A stretch of DNA of 64,000 bases from Bacteroidota bacterium (GCA_016711825.1 JADJSG010000010.1:1-64000); one strand, 5' to 3'. Shown: positions 19,283-28,261, counted from the first letter of the stretch. Translations and numbers: made by a program. The notes: generated from the sequence alone by a model not told the origin.

Positions 19283-19483
19283 CTATCCTCCAATACACAA
19301 AAGTCTATTCACCATTTTTGAATTTGCGCTATCTACCATGGTACTTCCACGAAGATGACGCTTACGAGAAGTTGACTTTTTGGTTAATAAGTGACTCTTG
19401 TTGGCTTTAAATCTTTTCACTTTTCCACTTCCAGTGATTTTGAAAGTTTTCTTAGCACGAGAGTGGGTTTTCATTTTTGGCAT
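19283..19483 (-). CDS. rpmI: 50S ribosomal protein L35
   Basis: The start at 19483 (MPKMKTHSRAKKTFKITGSGKVKRFKANKSH) is the canonical L35 N-terminus; the frame remains open for 18 further codons upstream, but these are not homologous. It has 66 residues, ending NRLLCIGG. The usual neighbour infC is missing upstream, where a divergent EamA transporter sits instead. It therefore has its own promoter in the roughly 80 bases between them. Confidence 0.95.
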   Translation of the reverse strand: MPKMKTHSRAKKTFKITGSGKVKRFKANKSHLLTKKSTSRKRHLRGSTMVDSANSKMVNRLLCIGG

Positions 19484-19561
19484 GACTACTGTTTTTTTAA
19501 GGAGTGCAAAGGTAACAATATTATTTAAAAATATCAATTAATATCTTCTTTTTCTTCTATT

Positions 19562-20464
19562 TTGTGCAAAAATATGAAAAATGCATTGATAAAGATGCAC
19601 TTAGCGGTGTTTCTTTGGGGGTTTACGGGTGTTTTAGGAAGGGCCATTACCTTGCAAGAGTACCCTTTGGTATGGTATCGGACAATGATAACTGCCACCA
19701 TTTTTGTAATTATTTTATTTTATAGAAAAGAATTTATAAAAATTACAGGACGCGAACTCCTACGTTTTATGGGAATAGGGACTATTATTGCAATTCATTG
19801 GGTGGCTTTTTATGGTTCTATCAAATATGCCAATGCCTCAATTGCATTGACATGCCTTGCCACAGCTGGTATATTTACAGCCATACTAGAACCGATAGTG
19901 TTAAAAGTAAAATTCAATGTAAAAGAACTAATTATTGGCTTTATCGCATTGATAGGCATGTACAGCATTTATCATTTTGAAGTTCAATATGCATTTGGCA
20001 TTATGCTGGGCATTTTCGCCTCCATACTCAGTGCTGTTTTTACCATTTTAAATAAGAAAATCATCCACAAATACCCGTCCCGCTTGGTTGCTTTTTATGA
20101 AATCGGTTCAGGATTTTTGTTTCTGACACTTTTGCTACCTGTTTATCTATACTTACAACCCAATGTTTCATTTGTACCTATACACTACGATTGGATATGG
20201 CTTTTAATACTCAGCCTTTGCTGTACAGTATGGGGACAGTCGCTTGCCTTGAGTGCATTGAAAAAACTTTCTTCGTTCACAACCGTGCTCATGGTTAACT
20301 TAGAGCCTGTTTATGGCATCCTTTTGGCTATGTTGATCTATCATGAAAATAAAGATTTAGGTATCGGTTTTTATCTGGGTATTTTGCTTATTGCATTCAG
20401 TGTGGCTTTGCATACATTGATGATGTACATAGAAAAAAAGCGTGAAAGGAAAATGATTGCTTAA
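19562..20464 (+). CDS. EamA/DMT family transporter
   Basis: A ten-helix drug/metabolite transporter family inner-membrane protein. Two EamA repeats are visible: helices from residue about 8 (LAVFLWGFTGVLGRAITL) through about 140, and again from about 150 (GIMLGIFASILSAVFTILNKKII) to 290, with the second repeat's AALSALKKLSSFTTVLMVNLEPVYG-like motif. It ends with a basic tail (EKKRERK). A start two codons later (MKNALIKMHL) is also possible. It is divergent from rpmI. The substrate cannot be predicted. Confidence 0.85.
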   Translation: MCKNMKNALIKMHLAVFLWGFTGVLGRAITLQEYPLVWYRTMITATIFVIILFYRKEFIKITGRELLRFMGIGTIIAIHWVAFYGSIKYANASIALTCLATAGIFTAILEPIVLKVKFNVKELIIGFIALIGMYSIYHFEVQYAFGIMLGIFASILSAVFTILNKKIIHKYPSRLVAFYEIGSGFLFLTLLLPVYLYLQPNVSFVPIHYDWIWLLILSLCCTVWGQSLALSALKKLSSFTTVLMVNLEPVYGILLAMLIYHENKDLGIGFYLGILLIAFSVALHTLMMYIEKKRERKMIA

Positions 20465-20499
20465 TTTTGCATCGGCTAAATTTAAAAAAACACCCCATT

Positions 20500-21228
20500 A
20501 TGATGAACAAATTCATTTCATTGTCTTTACTCGTCCTTTTTATATGTTGCGTATCATGCGAAACAAACTCAGCCCAAACAGCGAGCAGTCTTGATGTAAA
20601 AGCGTACAGAGCGCAATTGACAGGCGAAAAATCATTCCAATTAGTAGATGTACGTACTGCTGAAGAGTTTGAAAGTGGTCATCTTGAAAGAGCCATTAAT
20701 ATCAATTACAATGGCAACGATTTTGAACAACAAATCAATGCTTTAGATAAAAACAAACCTACTTATATCTATTGTCTTTCTGGTGGCCGAAGTAGTGCAG
20801 CAATGGATGTGATGACAAAAAAAGGGTTTAAACAAGTAATCAATATGAAAGGGGGCATCCTTGAATGGAAAGCCAATCAATTTCCATTAGAAAACAACAA
20901 AAATAATACTACTGGCTGGATAGGCATGACGAAAGCTGCCTATGATCAACTTACCCAAAGCAAAACGCCCATATTATTTGATTTTAAAGCAAAATGGTGT
21001 GGACCATGCAAACAACTTTCGCCCATTTTAGATGATTTAGCTGCCGAATACAAGGATAAAATAAAAATCATTCAAATTGATGTCGATGAAAATAAGTCGC
21101 TGGCAGATGAATTAAAGATTCGTAGTATACCATTCTTGATTTATTACAAAAATGGCAAACACGCCATGAACATTGAAGGACTTACCGATAAGAAAAATCT
21201 TATTAAATCGTTGGGGTTAAAAAAATAA
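20500..21228 (+). CDS. Rhodanese-thioredoxin fusion lipoprotein
   Basis: ATG ATG at 20500/20503 begins a lipoprotein signal (SLLVLFICCVSCETN), so the protein is probably anchored facing the periplasm. A rhodanese domain follows (residues about 28-135: VDVRTAEEFESGHLERAININ, with active-site loop CLSGGRSS). A thioredoxin domain comes next (about 140-242: FKAKWCGPCKQLSPILDDLA, ...VDENKSLADELKIRSIPFLIYYKNGK, cis-Pro in SIPF). Both active-site Cys sets are present. The fusion suggests handling of persulfide sulfur or thiol redox at the cell envelope (inference). An in-frame upstream ATG-less extension is ignored because it would hide the signal. A TAATTTTG box lies at 20462-20469. Confidence 0.85.
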   Translation: MMNKFISLSLLVLFICCVSCETNSAQTASSLDVKAYRAQLTGEKSFQLVDVRTAEEFESGHLERAININYNGNDFEQQINALDKNKPTYIYCLSGGRSSAAMDVMTKKGFKQVINMKGGILEWKANQFPLENNKNNTTGWIGMTKAAYDQLTQSKTPILFDFKAKWCGPCKQLSPILDDLAAEYKDKIKIIQIDVDENKSLADELKIRSIPFLIYYKNGKHAMNIEGLTDKKNLIKSLGLKK

Positions 21229-21562
21229 GTTTGCTGATTTTATTTAAATAAAGGCGCATTCTGATAATGGTTTTCCATTCCTGAAATTTTTGGTATGCAT
21301 AAAGATTATGAGAAAACAGAAAATCTTACAATTAGTAAAAATATTATCTATAAAAGAAAACTAACTTCTTTTTGGGGAAATTTTTAAGCCAGATTATTAT
21401 CAATTAACGTGAGAATGTGTGCGAATGCTTAAAAAAAAAATCAGTGCTTGTATTTGCACTTCTTGCTCACACTTAAGCTACTTTTAGTGAAATTGGCAGG
21501 TAAATAACAAACACCAATCTATTGGAAAGCTTTAATGATTTTTAAATTAAAGAATATAGAAT
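21229..21562. other. Intergenic stretch with nothing recognised
   Basis: This AT-rich stretch lies between the rhodanese-thioredoxin gene and the tRNA-Arg terminator. There is a 10-base A run near 21431 and no supported gene. Confidence 0.55.
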
Positions 21563-21616
21563 GAAAAAGAGTAGGAAAATGAGAATGAATTCATTCTGTT
21601 TCTCTTTCTCCTACTC
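21563..21616 (-). terminator. Long hairpin terminator of tRNA-Arg
   Basis: An outer stem of 8 bp (gagtagga 21569-21576 with tcctactc 21609-21616) is extended inward by an imperfect stem around the palindrome gaatgaattcattc. On the minus strand it is followed by TTTTT. It begins 11 bases after the tRNA-Arg 3' end. Confidence 0.75.
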
Positions 21617-21627
21617 ATTCTGTTTTG

Positions 21628-21701
21628 TGACCTCGACAGGATTCAAACCTGTAACCCTCAGAGCCGAAATCTGATATTCTATTCAGTTGAACTACGAAGC
21701 C
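21628..21701 (-). tRNA. tRNA-Arg (anticodon TCG)
   Basis: On the minus strand the anticodon stem TCAGA/TCTGA encloses loop TTTCGGC, giving anticodon TCG. The T arm is ACAGG-TTTGAAT-CCTGT, and the acceptor GGCTTCG/CGAGGTC has two G-U pairs and discriminator A. It is a single-gene transcript. The -7-like TATATTTG (21711-21718) lies just upstream. Confidence 0.92.
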
Positions 21702-21710
21702 ATTCGTTTG

Positions 21711-21718
21711 CAAATATA
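21711..21718 (-). promoter_or_regulatory. -7 box for tRNA-Arg
   Basis: TATATTTG on the minus strand, 9 bases before the mature tRNA 5' end. A TTG at -33 is not evident. Confidence 0.45.
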
Positions 21719-21818
21719 TAAAATCTCCTGATGACTAATCCATTTGTGTTGAGAAAAAAAATTCGTATATAAATAAAATAAATATTATCTTTAAGCGTTC
21801 TATTATTTATAACAAATC

Positions 21819-22505
21819 ATGAAAAAGGTACCTTTACTATTATTGTATTTTTTTTCTACCCTTTTTGCTTCAGCACAAAAAAGCAAAATAGCTACCTATA
21901 TTGGCTTCCAGGCAGGTGTGGTAGCTCCGATTCAAAATAATCATTACGCTATTGCGACCTACAAAATGGGTCTCCCCTCTTTTTCCTATGCTGCCAGTAT
22001 CGAAAATCGATTTACAATCAACTACAAATTAAATTTTTCGTTACAATATTCTATTTCGTATTTCAATATCATGCAAAAAAACCTGGAAAAACATATTGCT
22101 GATTTTGAAGCTAAACAACAAATAGAAAATGATAAAAAGTCGAAACTCAATGCCAATTTCAGTTTAAACTCCATTTACAAAATCAATAAATGTGTTGGAA
22201 TCATAGGAGGCATTGGATTGGCAAGACCATTAAATTTAATGGATCATGAAACCGTCAATAAAAAATTAAAATACACGACTTCGCCAGCGAATAAATACAC
22301 CGATAAATTTATACCTACCTTAAACCCTTTCTTCATTATTGGTATTGAAAACAGTTGTACTGTATTTAGAAAAAACTTGATTTATTCTATTCAATACAAC
22401 ATTGGATTTATGCCCAATAGAAGTTTACCAATACAAGATAACCATACAAATGGTGAAAATAAATACATGCATGGGGTGAATATTGGTTTGAAATATAAAT
22501 ATTGA
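21819..22505 (+). CDS. Outer-membrane beta-barrel protein (PorT-like)
   Basis: The signal peptide is MKKVPLLLLYFFSTLFASAQ. The mature protein has alternating strands (YIGFQAGVVAPIQ, FTINYKLNFSLQYSISYFNI) and a charged helical-looking loop (EKHIADFEAKQQIENDKKSK), and ends MHGVNIGLKYKY. Its 228 residues suit an 8-stranded outer-membrane barrel. No specific family motif was recognised. It is followed 16 bases later by a polytopic membrane protein on the same strand. Confidence 0.65.
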   Translation: MKKVPLLLLYFFSTLFASAQKSKIATYIGFQAGVVAPIQNNHYAIATYKMGLPSFSYAASIENRFTINYKLNFSLQYSISYFNIMQKNLEKHIADFEAKQQIENDKKSKLNANFSLNSIYKINKCVGIIGGIGLARPLNLMDHETVNKKLKYTTSPANKYTDKFIPTLNPFFIIGIENSCTVFRKNLIYSIQYNIGFMPNRSLPIQDNHTNGENKYMHGVNIGLKYKY

Positions 22506-22521
22506 TTTTTATATTTACTAG

Positions 22522-24261
22522 GTGCAAAAAATAATCAATCCCTTTCTTTACATACTAAGTTTTTTATTAGCCGCAGTGGTTAGTATCAAAAACCTGCGCG
22601 AACCAGATATTTGGTGGCAAATCAGAACAGGCGAATGGATCATTGATCATCAAAAAGTACCCACAGTAGATGTTTTTTCATTTACACAACAAGGTCAAGA
22701 TTGGATAAATATTAAATGGGGGTTTGAAGTATTGGCCGCCTGGATATCCAAAACATTGGGCCCTGAATCTATTTTTATTATACAAATGCTCGTCTCTTTG
22801 CTTATTCTTTATTTTATTAAAAAGATAGGCGAATTATTTAATCTCAACAATGCAACGCTTTTTTTTATCACAACCATCCTGTTATTATTTGGTATAGAAT
22901 ACCGTATCATTGGGCGCCCTGAAATGTTTTCACATTTATTCGTAGTGGTGTTTATTTATTTATTACTGAAGTACACAAACACCCAATCGAAACACATATA
23001 CTGGGTCATTCCTTTGCAAATTTTTTGGTGCAATATGCATGAAGCCTATGCGATAGGGATTGTTATGTTAGGCATCTATACACTTATCAAATGGTTTGAA
23101 TATGCGATCCTAAAAAAAAGCAAACCCTACGAAATCAGTTTGATCACAGGTATCAGCATAGCTGCAATTATAATAAACCCTCGTGGAATACTTCTTTTGA
23201 CACGCCCATTCAATATCTTTAATCAGGTACAACAAAATAAATACACCACTGAATTAGATTCTATTTTCACTGCCGATTACTGGCACAAAGAATCCTATTT
23301 CTTTATCATCATCGCTGTATGTTTTTTATATTATTTATTGAGTGAATTTAAAAAAAATAAATTATTCACCTTTCAATCTGAATTTCCAGTAGGCTATTTA
23401 GGCATCTGTATGGCCTTTTTATTCCTTTCATTTACCGCTTACCGAAATATCGTATTTTTTATCCTTAGTGTCATCCCTATTATCGCTTATCTATTCTATA
23501 AAAAGTTTAAACATATCGATAAATTGAGCATCCCTTTAGCCTTGTTTGGGATAATCATGTATGCAATGATTGTATCGAACAAATACTATACGCTTACGAA
23601 TTCGAGAGACCGGTTTGGCTTAGAAGTTTTAAGCATCAATAACCCATCAGGTGCTGCTCAATTCATAGAACAACAACAACTCAAATCAAAAAAAGGTTTT
23701 TCTGATTATTTAACTTCTTCCTATTTATTATGGAAATTACAACCAGATTTTAAGACCTTTATCGATCTTAGAGATTTAGACGTTTTCAGTACTGCTTTTT
23801 TTGAAAAATATTTAGACATCATCAACAACCCTCAATCATTTTATACCCTTGATCAAACTGAAAAATTTGACTATGTTGTTCTCTATAGAAAATCGAATGA
23901 AGCTTTACATCAATATTTATACAACGACTCTGTATATGCTTGTACATTTATTGATGCGGTAGCAGCGGTGTATCAAAAAACAGATGATATTCCCAAAGGG
24001 GATATTTTCAAGCAGGGGTCCCCTATTCCACAATCATCTTTTTCTACTACGCTCAATCATCTTTTCAACCCAGCCTATCAACCATTTGATTACGACGATG
24101 TAAATTTAGATTATGAAGCCGCAACCTATTATACAAATGTCGGAAAGATTAGTTTGGCCGAAAAAAGAGTTAATCAGTATTTAGCTGCTAACCCTGATAA
24201 CCAGGAAGCCATCGAATTAAGAAATCATTTAATGCAATTAAAATCATCTATTAAAAAATAA
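22522..24261 (+). CDS. Polytopic membrane protein, glycosyltransferase-C-like, with C-terminal soluble domain
   Basis: A GTG start (22522) gives MQKIINPFLYILSFLLAAVVSIKNLREPDIWWQ. About ten membrane helices lie between residues 5 and 360. The luminal loop after helix 1 (LREPDIWWQIRTGEWII, then DVFSFTQQGQDWIN.KWGFE) resembles the first acidic loop of GT-C proteins. The last 200 residues are soluble, ending in a helix pair (AATYYTNVGKISLAEKRVNQYLAANPDNQEAIEL) that looks like a single TPR. It may transfer sugars from a lipid carrier; this is inference. The BadF-type kinase follows after 22 bases, suggesting an operon. Confidence 0.6.
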   Translation: MQKIINPFLYILSFLLAAVVSIKNLREPDIWWQIRTGEWIIDHQKVPTVDVFSFTQQGQDWINIKWGFEVLAAWISKTLGPESIFIIQMLVSLLILYFIKKIGELFNLNNATLFFITTILLLFGIEYRIIGRPEMFSHLFVVVFIYLLLKYTNTQSKHIYWVIPLQIFWCNMHEAYAIGIVMLGIYTLIKWFEYAILKKSKPYEISLITGISIAAIIINPRGILLLTRPFNIFNQVQQNKYTTELDSIFTADYWHKESYFFIIIAVCFLYYLLSEFKKNKLFTFQSEFPVGYLGICMAFLFLSFTAYRNIVFFILSVIPIIAYLFYKKFKHIDKLSIPLALFGIIMYAMIVSNKYYTLTNSRDRFGLEVLSINNPSGAAQFIEQQQLKSKKGFSDYLTSSYLLWKLQPDFKTFIDLRDLDVFSTAFFEKYLDIINNPQSFYTLDQTEKFDYVVLYRKSNEALHQYLYNDSVYACTFIDAVAAVYQKTDDIPKGDIFKQGSPIPQSSFSTTLNHLFNPAYQPFDYDDVNLDYEAATYYTNVGKISLAEKRVNQYLAANPDNQEAIELRNHLMQLKSSIKK

Positions 24262-24283
24262 GCCCTTTTTATACCTTTGTAAT

Positions 24284-25144
24284 ATGTCAGAAAAAAATAT
24301 ACTCATTGCCGATAGTGGCTCCACAAAAACAGATTGGTGTTTGATACAAAATGGCAAAAAAAAAGGATTGAAAACACAAGGTATCAATCCTTATTTTTTA
24401 CAAGAACATGAAATCATGCAAATTTTTGACAATGAGTTAAAAATAAATCCGCTCAAGACACATATTGATGAAATTCATTTTTATGGTGCTGGTATCAACA
24501 GTGTTGACAATAAAAAAAGAATTGAAAAAAGCCTTAAACAATATTTCAATATTAAAAAAGCCTATTCCTACAGCGATATGCTTGCAACCGCTCGTGCAAC
24601 ATGTAATCACCAAAAAGGCATCGCATGTATATTAGGTACAGGTAGCAATTCATGTTATTATGATGGAAAAAAAATGGGATTCAAAACGCCTACATTAGGA
24701 TACATTTTAGGTGATGAAGGAGGTGGTACTCATTTAGGAAAAAAAATACTTCAATATTATTTACATGATATATTTGATCGTGAACTAAAAATAAAGTTTG
24801 AAGAATCATTTGATACCAACTTAGCAGTCATATTAGAAACCATTTATAGAAAACCTCTTCCAAACAGATACTTAGCTCATTTTGCTTCATTTATTTTTCA
24901 AAATCGAGGCCATTACATGATTGAAAATATAGCTGAAGATTGCTTCAATGATTTTTTTATCAATCATCTTTTACGATACCCTCATATTCATAAACTACCC
25001 GTTCATTTTTCGGGATCAGTGGCCTATTATCTAAAAGATATTTTAGTGAATCTTTGCAATCAGTACGAAATTAATTGTGGGTCTGTAATCCAAAAACCCA
25101 TGAAAGGTCTTATTGCTTATCATGCGACCTCTTTAGAAAAATAA
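24284..25144 (+). CDS. BadF/BadG-type ATPase, N-acetylglucosamine-kinase-like
   Basis: An ASKHA-fold sugar kinase candidate. The phosphate-1 loop is ADSGSTKTDWCLI (residues 9-21), phosphate-2 is CILGTGSNSCYYDG (about 115-128), and the sugar/adenosine region is GYILGDEGGGTHLGKKIL (about 145). The length of 286 and this motif set match Bacteroidota proteins annotated as N-acetylglucosamine kinase. A TACCTTTG -7 box (24272-24279) lies 4 bases before the ATG, although the upstream membrane-protein gene is only 22 bases away, so it could be read from either. Confidence 0.8.
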   Translation: MSEKNILIADSGSTKTDWCLIQNGKKKGLKTQGINPYFLQEHEIMQIFDNELKINPLKTHIDEIHFYGAGINSVDNKKRIEKSLKQYFNIKKAYSYSDMLATARATCNHQKGIACILGTGSNSCYYDGKKMGFKTPTLGYILGDEGGGTHLGKKILQYYLHDIFDRELKIKFEESFDTNLAVILETIYRKPLPNRYLAHFASFIFQNRGHYMIENIAEDCFNDFFINHLLRYPHIHKLPVHFSGSVAYYLKDILVNLCNQYEINCGSVIQKPMKGLIAYHATSLEK

Positions 25145-25177
25145 ACTATCAATGCAATTTATTGGGGTTTTACCTTT

Positions 25178-25552
25178 TCAAATAGATTCAGGATATTCGA
25201 GTATTAAACATTCAAACTTGGCATATTCGTTAATGATAAATTTTGCCTGATAAGGTTTCCCATTTGTCAACAATCCAGAATATTGAATATTTTTACCTTT
25301 ATTAGAGATAACCTGAAAAGATTCATCAAATTTAAAAGTTGGATTTAACACAACAAGTTCCTTCCAATATTCGATTGCTTCTTCTATACCGACTATTTTA
25401 TTGTCAACTTTATTGGGATAAATTTTTTGAATATTATCTGATTGAATGTAAAAATGTAAAGTTAAAAAGTGAGATAAATTGTCAAAATCCCTTTGATTAA
25501 AAGCATGAATAAAATCTTTAGATACTTGTAGTATGATTGCATTGAATTGCAT
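25178..25552 (-). CDS. NTF2-like (SnoaL/DUF4440-type) protein, paralogue 2
   Basis: 124 residues, cytoplasmic, with a cone-like NTF2 pattern: helical start (FIHAFNQRDFDNLSHFLTLHF), then YPNKVDNKIVGIEEAIEYWKEL, and a terminal strand EYAKFECLILEYP. It is clearly homologous to the gene just upstream (shared YP.KV..K..G...AIEYWK.L and VNEY.K.E.L..EY patterns), so the two are a tandem duplication 18 bases apart. The ligand or activity is unknown. Confidence 0.7.
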   Translation of the reverse strand: MQFNAIILQVSKDFIHAFNQRDFDNLSHFLTLHFYIQSDNIQKIYPNKVDNKIVGIEEAIEYWKELVVLNPTFKFDESFQVISNKGKNIQYSGLLTNGKPYQAKFIINEYAKFECLILEYPESI

Positions 25553-25570
25553 AAAGTTTATTTTAAAATA

Positions 25571-25933
25571 TTATTCATATTCATATTTTAAATACTCAAT
25601 TTTACCGTACTCGTTTACCACAAAAGTTTCATAAACTATGATATCACTTCCAACTACTCGATTTACTGTTTTTACTTCTCTATTGTCTTTACACACACTT
25701 AATTGTACAACCTTATAATTCTCAATTTTTGATTTTAATTGTTTCCAGTATTCAATCACTTGATCTTTACCTTCTAATTTACATCCCACATTATCAGGAT
25801 ACACCAATTGAATTTTTGGCGAATAAATAATGACATAATCTGTTAAATAATTTTTCATTTTGTCTACATCCCAATCATTCCACGCCTTAGTAAAATCATC
25901 AGAAATAGATTTAATAATTTCATCAAACTTCAT
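25571..25933 (-). CDS. NTF2-like (SnoaL/DUF4440-type) protein, paralogue 1
   Basis: 120 residues: FTKAWNDWDVDKMKNYLTDYVIIYSP, then VYPDNVGCKLEGKDQVIEYWKQL, then FVVNEYGKIEYLKYEYE. It pairs with its neighbour as a tandem duplicate. No signal peptide. NTF2-like folds serve as small enzymes or binding proteins; no catalytic set is obvious here. Confidence 0.7.
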   Translation of the reverse strand: MKFDEIIKSISDDFTKAWNDWDVDKMKNYLTDYVIIYSPKIQLVYPDNVGCKLEGKDQVIEYWKQLKSKIENYKVVQLSVCKDNREVKTVNRVVGSDIIVYETFVVNEYGKIEYLKYEYE

Positions 25934-26029
25934 GTGATCAATTTTTTCTAATCAAATGTAATAACAAAAAATTAAAAAAACAAATTTTTAAACGAATATA
26001 AGTTACTGAAAATGAACTTATTTCACATC

Positions 26030-27208
26030 TTATTTAAAAGCATTCAACCCAGTGACATCCATACCTGTTATCAATAAATGTATATCATGGGTGCCTTCAT
26101 AGGTAATCACACTTTCAAGATTCATCATATGACGCATAATTGAATATTCACCAGTGATTCCCATTCCTCCATGCATCTGACGAGCTTCACGCGCAATATT
26201 TAGTGCAATTTCGCAACTATTTCTTTTTGCCATCGATATTTGTGCTGGGGTCACTTTGCCTTCATTCATCAATACACCTAATCGCCATACAAGTAACTGA
26301 GCTTTTGTGATTTCTGTAATCATTTCGGCAAGCTTTTTTTGCTGCAATTGAAACCCAGCAATGGGTTTACCAAACTGCTGACGTTGCAAAGTATATCTAA
26401 GGGCACTGTCATAACAATCCATCGCAGCTCCTAATGCCCCCCATGCTATTCCATAACGTGCTTTACTTAAACAACCCAATGGTCCTTTCAATCCTTGCAC
26501 ATTGGGAAATATATTTTCTTTTGGCACTTTTACATTATCAAATACAAGCTCACCTGTGCAACTTGCTCTTAAACTCCACTTGCCATGTATTTCAGGTGCA
26601 GTAAAGCCTTCCATGCCTTTTTCCACTACGAGTCCTCTTATAACACCCCCTTCATCTTTTGCCCATACCACAGCAATATCCGCAAAAGGAGCATTGCTAA
26701 TCCACATTTTAGCCCCATTTAATATTACATGGTCACCAGCATCTTTAATGTTGGTAATCATACTACCTGGATCACTTCCACTATCTGGTTCTGTTAAACC
26801 AAAACAACCTAAATATTCACCACTTGCCAGCTTAGGCAAGTATTTCATACGTTGTTCCTCACTGCCATAGGCATAAATTGGATACATCACCAAACTACCT
26901 TGTACACTGGCAGTACTTCTCATGCCACTGTCACAACGCTCAATTTCTTGCATCATGATACCATAACTAATATAATCTAAACCACCGCCGCCATATGCTT
27001 CTGGTACCGTGGGACCAAATACACCCAATGCACCCATTTGAGGAACTAAATGCTTTGGAAATTCATTGTTTTGGGCCCATGTTTCAATATTGGGACTAAC
27101 CTCTTTTTTGATCCACGACCTCACCATATCACGAATGAGTTTATGTTCATCGCTTAATAATTCATCTAAAGCAAAATAATCAGGATGTTGATACAAGTCT
27201 TGCGCCAT
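26030..27208 (-). CDS. gcdH: Acyl-CoA dehydrogenase, glutaryl-CoA dehydrogenase-like
   Basis: An FAD enzyme that oxidises an acyl-CoA. Motifs are CFGLTEPDSGSDPGSM (FAD/substrate loop), LNGAKMWISNAPFADIAVVWAK, RQQFGKPIAGFQL, ARQMHGGMGITGEYSIMRHMMNLESVITYEGTHDIH (catalytic Glu in YEGT). The 392-residue length and the sequence around YEGTHDIH match the glutaryl-CoA dehydrogenase subgroup, which takes part in lysine and tryptophan breakdown. No pathway partner is adjacent, so the substrate remains inferred. A TATATTTG box lies at 27229-27236, 20 bases before the ATG. Confidence 0.88.
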   Translation of the reverse strand: MAQDLYQHPDYFALDELLSDEHKLIRDMVRSWIKKEVSPNIETWAQNNEFPKHLVPQMGALGVFGPTVPEAYGGGGLDYISYGIMMQEIERCDSGMRSTASVQGSLVMYPIYAYGSEEQRMKYLPKLASGEYLGCFGLTEPDSGSDPGSMITNIKDAGDHVILNGAKMWISNAPFADIAVVWAKDEGGVIRGLVVEKGMEGFTAPEIHGKWSLRASCTGELVFDNVKVPKENIFPNVQGLKGPLGCLSKARYGIAWGALGAAMDCYDSALRYTLQRQQFGKPIAGFQLQQKKLAEMITEITKAQLLVWRLGVLMNEGKVTPAQISMAKRNSCEIALNIAREARQMHGGMGITGEYSIMRHMMNLESVITYEGTHDIHLLITGMDVTGLNAFK

Positions 27209-27228
27209 GTGTACTATTTTTTAGGGTG

Positions 27229-27236
27229 CAAATATA
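27229..27236 (-). promoter_or_regulatory. -7 box for the acyl-CoA dehydrogenase gene
   Basis: TATATTTG on the minus strand within the recurring context TATATTTGCAC. No good TTG was seen at the -33 position. Confidence 0.45.
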
Positions 27237-27451
27237 AGGTTGGAAAGTGGAGAATGGGTCATGAAAAGCAAAAATCGTTCATCTTATACCTCAAAAAAAT
27301 AGATTAGATATCAACAATATTGATTTTTCAAAATTGCATCGTATTTTGGGTAAAATCTAATCATCTCAGGAAGATATACATTTCATAAAATGAGTTTTAT
27401 AGTATCATCCCTCTCATGAATAGAATATTTATGTTGATAAAAAAATAAAAT

Positions 27452-28072
27452 ATGACCTCATTAACTGCCATTCAAGCGCTCAGAACACCCACCCCTTCTG
27501 AGCCCCTGAGAATATTATTCAGTGCTTGTTTAACAGGCATAACCTGTGGCTATGATGGCACTGCCTATGGCGAATATCCGGCATTATTAAAAATTTTAAA
27601 AAGCAACCTTGTCCATAAGGTCGCATTTTGTCCTGAAAACGAATCATTTGGCACTCCTAGAGAATTATGTGATATTCATGGCGGTACAGGATTAGACGTC
27701 ATCAATGGCAATGCAAAAGTTATGACAGCATCGGGGATTGATTGGACTGAAGGCATGATACAAGCTTCATTAAAAATGTTAGACATCGCACGCAAAGAGC
27801 AAATTGAACTTGCCATCATGATGGATATCAGTGCTGCTTGTGGAAGTCAGGTGGTGTATAATGGCAATCGAAATGCAGAAAATAAACAATACCAAATAGG
27901 TGCTGGTGTGTGTGCAGCTCAGTTAATGAAAAACAATTTTCTGGTCATTAGTCAACGTGATTTTGCTTCCCTTGAAGTGTTATACGCAAAAATAGATACA
28001 ACCCATGTGATTGACCCTACCCAAAAAGACCATCATGAAACAACCTGGTATAAATCCTATTTTAAACTTTAA
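27452..28072 (+). CDS. DUF523 family protein
   Basis: Family hallmarks are ILFSACLTGITCGYDG near residue 20 (conserved SACL..G..C.YDG), then VAFCPENESFGTPRELCDI (CPE..GG.PTPR-like), GNAKVMTASG.D.TE, and MMDISAACGSQVVY in place of the usual LK..SPSCG. The Cys residues of all three blocks are kept. The length of 206 is slightly long because of an N-terminal extension (residues 1-17). The function of DUF523 is unknown; conserved Cys suggests a metal or thiol chemistry role. Confidence 0.8.
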   Translation: MTSLTAIQALRTPTPSEPLRILFSACLTGITCGYDGTAYGEYPALLKILKSNLVHKVAFCPENESFGTPRELCDIHGGTGLDVINGNAKVMTASGIDWTEGMIQASLKMLDIARKEQIELAIMMDISAACGSQVVYNGNRNAENKQYQIGAGVCAAQLMKNNFLVISQRDFASLEVLYAKIDTTHVIDPTQKDHHETTWYKSYFKL

Positions 28073-28230
28073 TTGATCAATTCAATAAATCAAACTATAG
28101 AATGGGAGGGCTAACGCTCATTTAACGGATATCATAACCTAAATTTATCATTGTGTAATGCTATACTTGAATCACTTAAAAACAAAAGCAACAGATTGAT
28201 TGATTTCCTTCAAAAAAAAGAAAAACTAAT

Positions 28231-28261
28231 TTGCATATCCCCATTTTAGTTTCTACTTTTG
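28231..28261 (+). promoter_or_regulatory. Bacteroidota-type promoter upstream of the small membrane protein
   Basis: TTG (28231-28233), 20 bases, then TACTTTTG (28254-28261). The ATG at 28287 is 25 bases further, a normal short leader. Confidence 0.65.
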
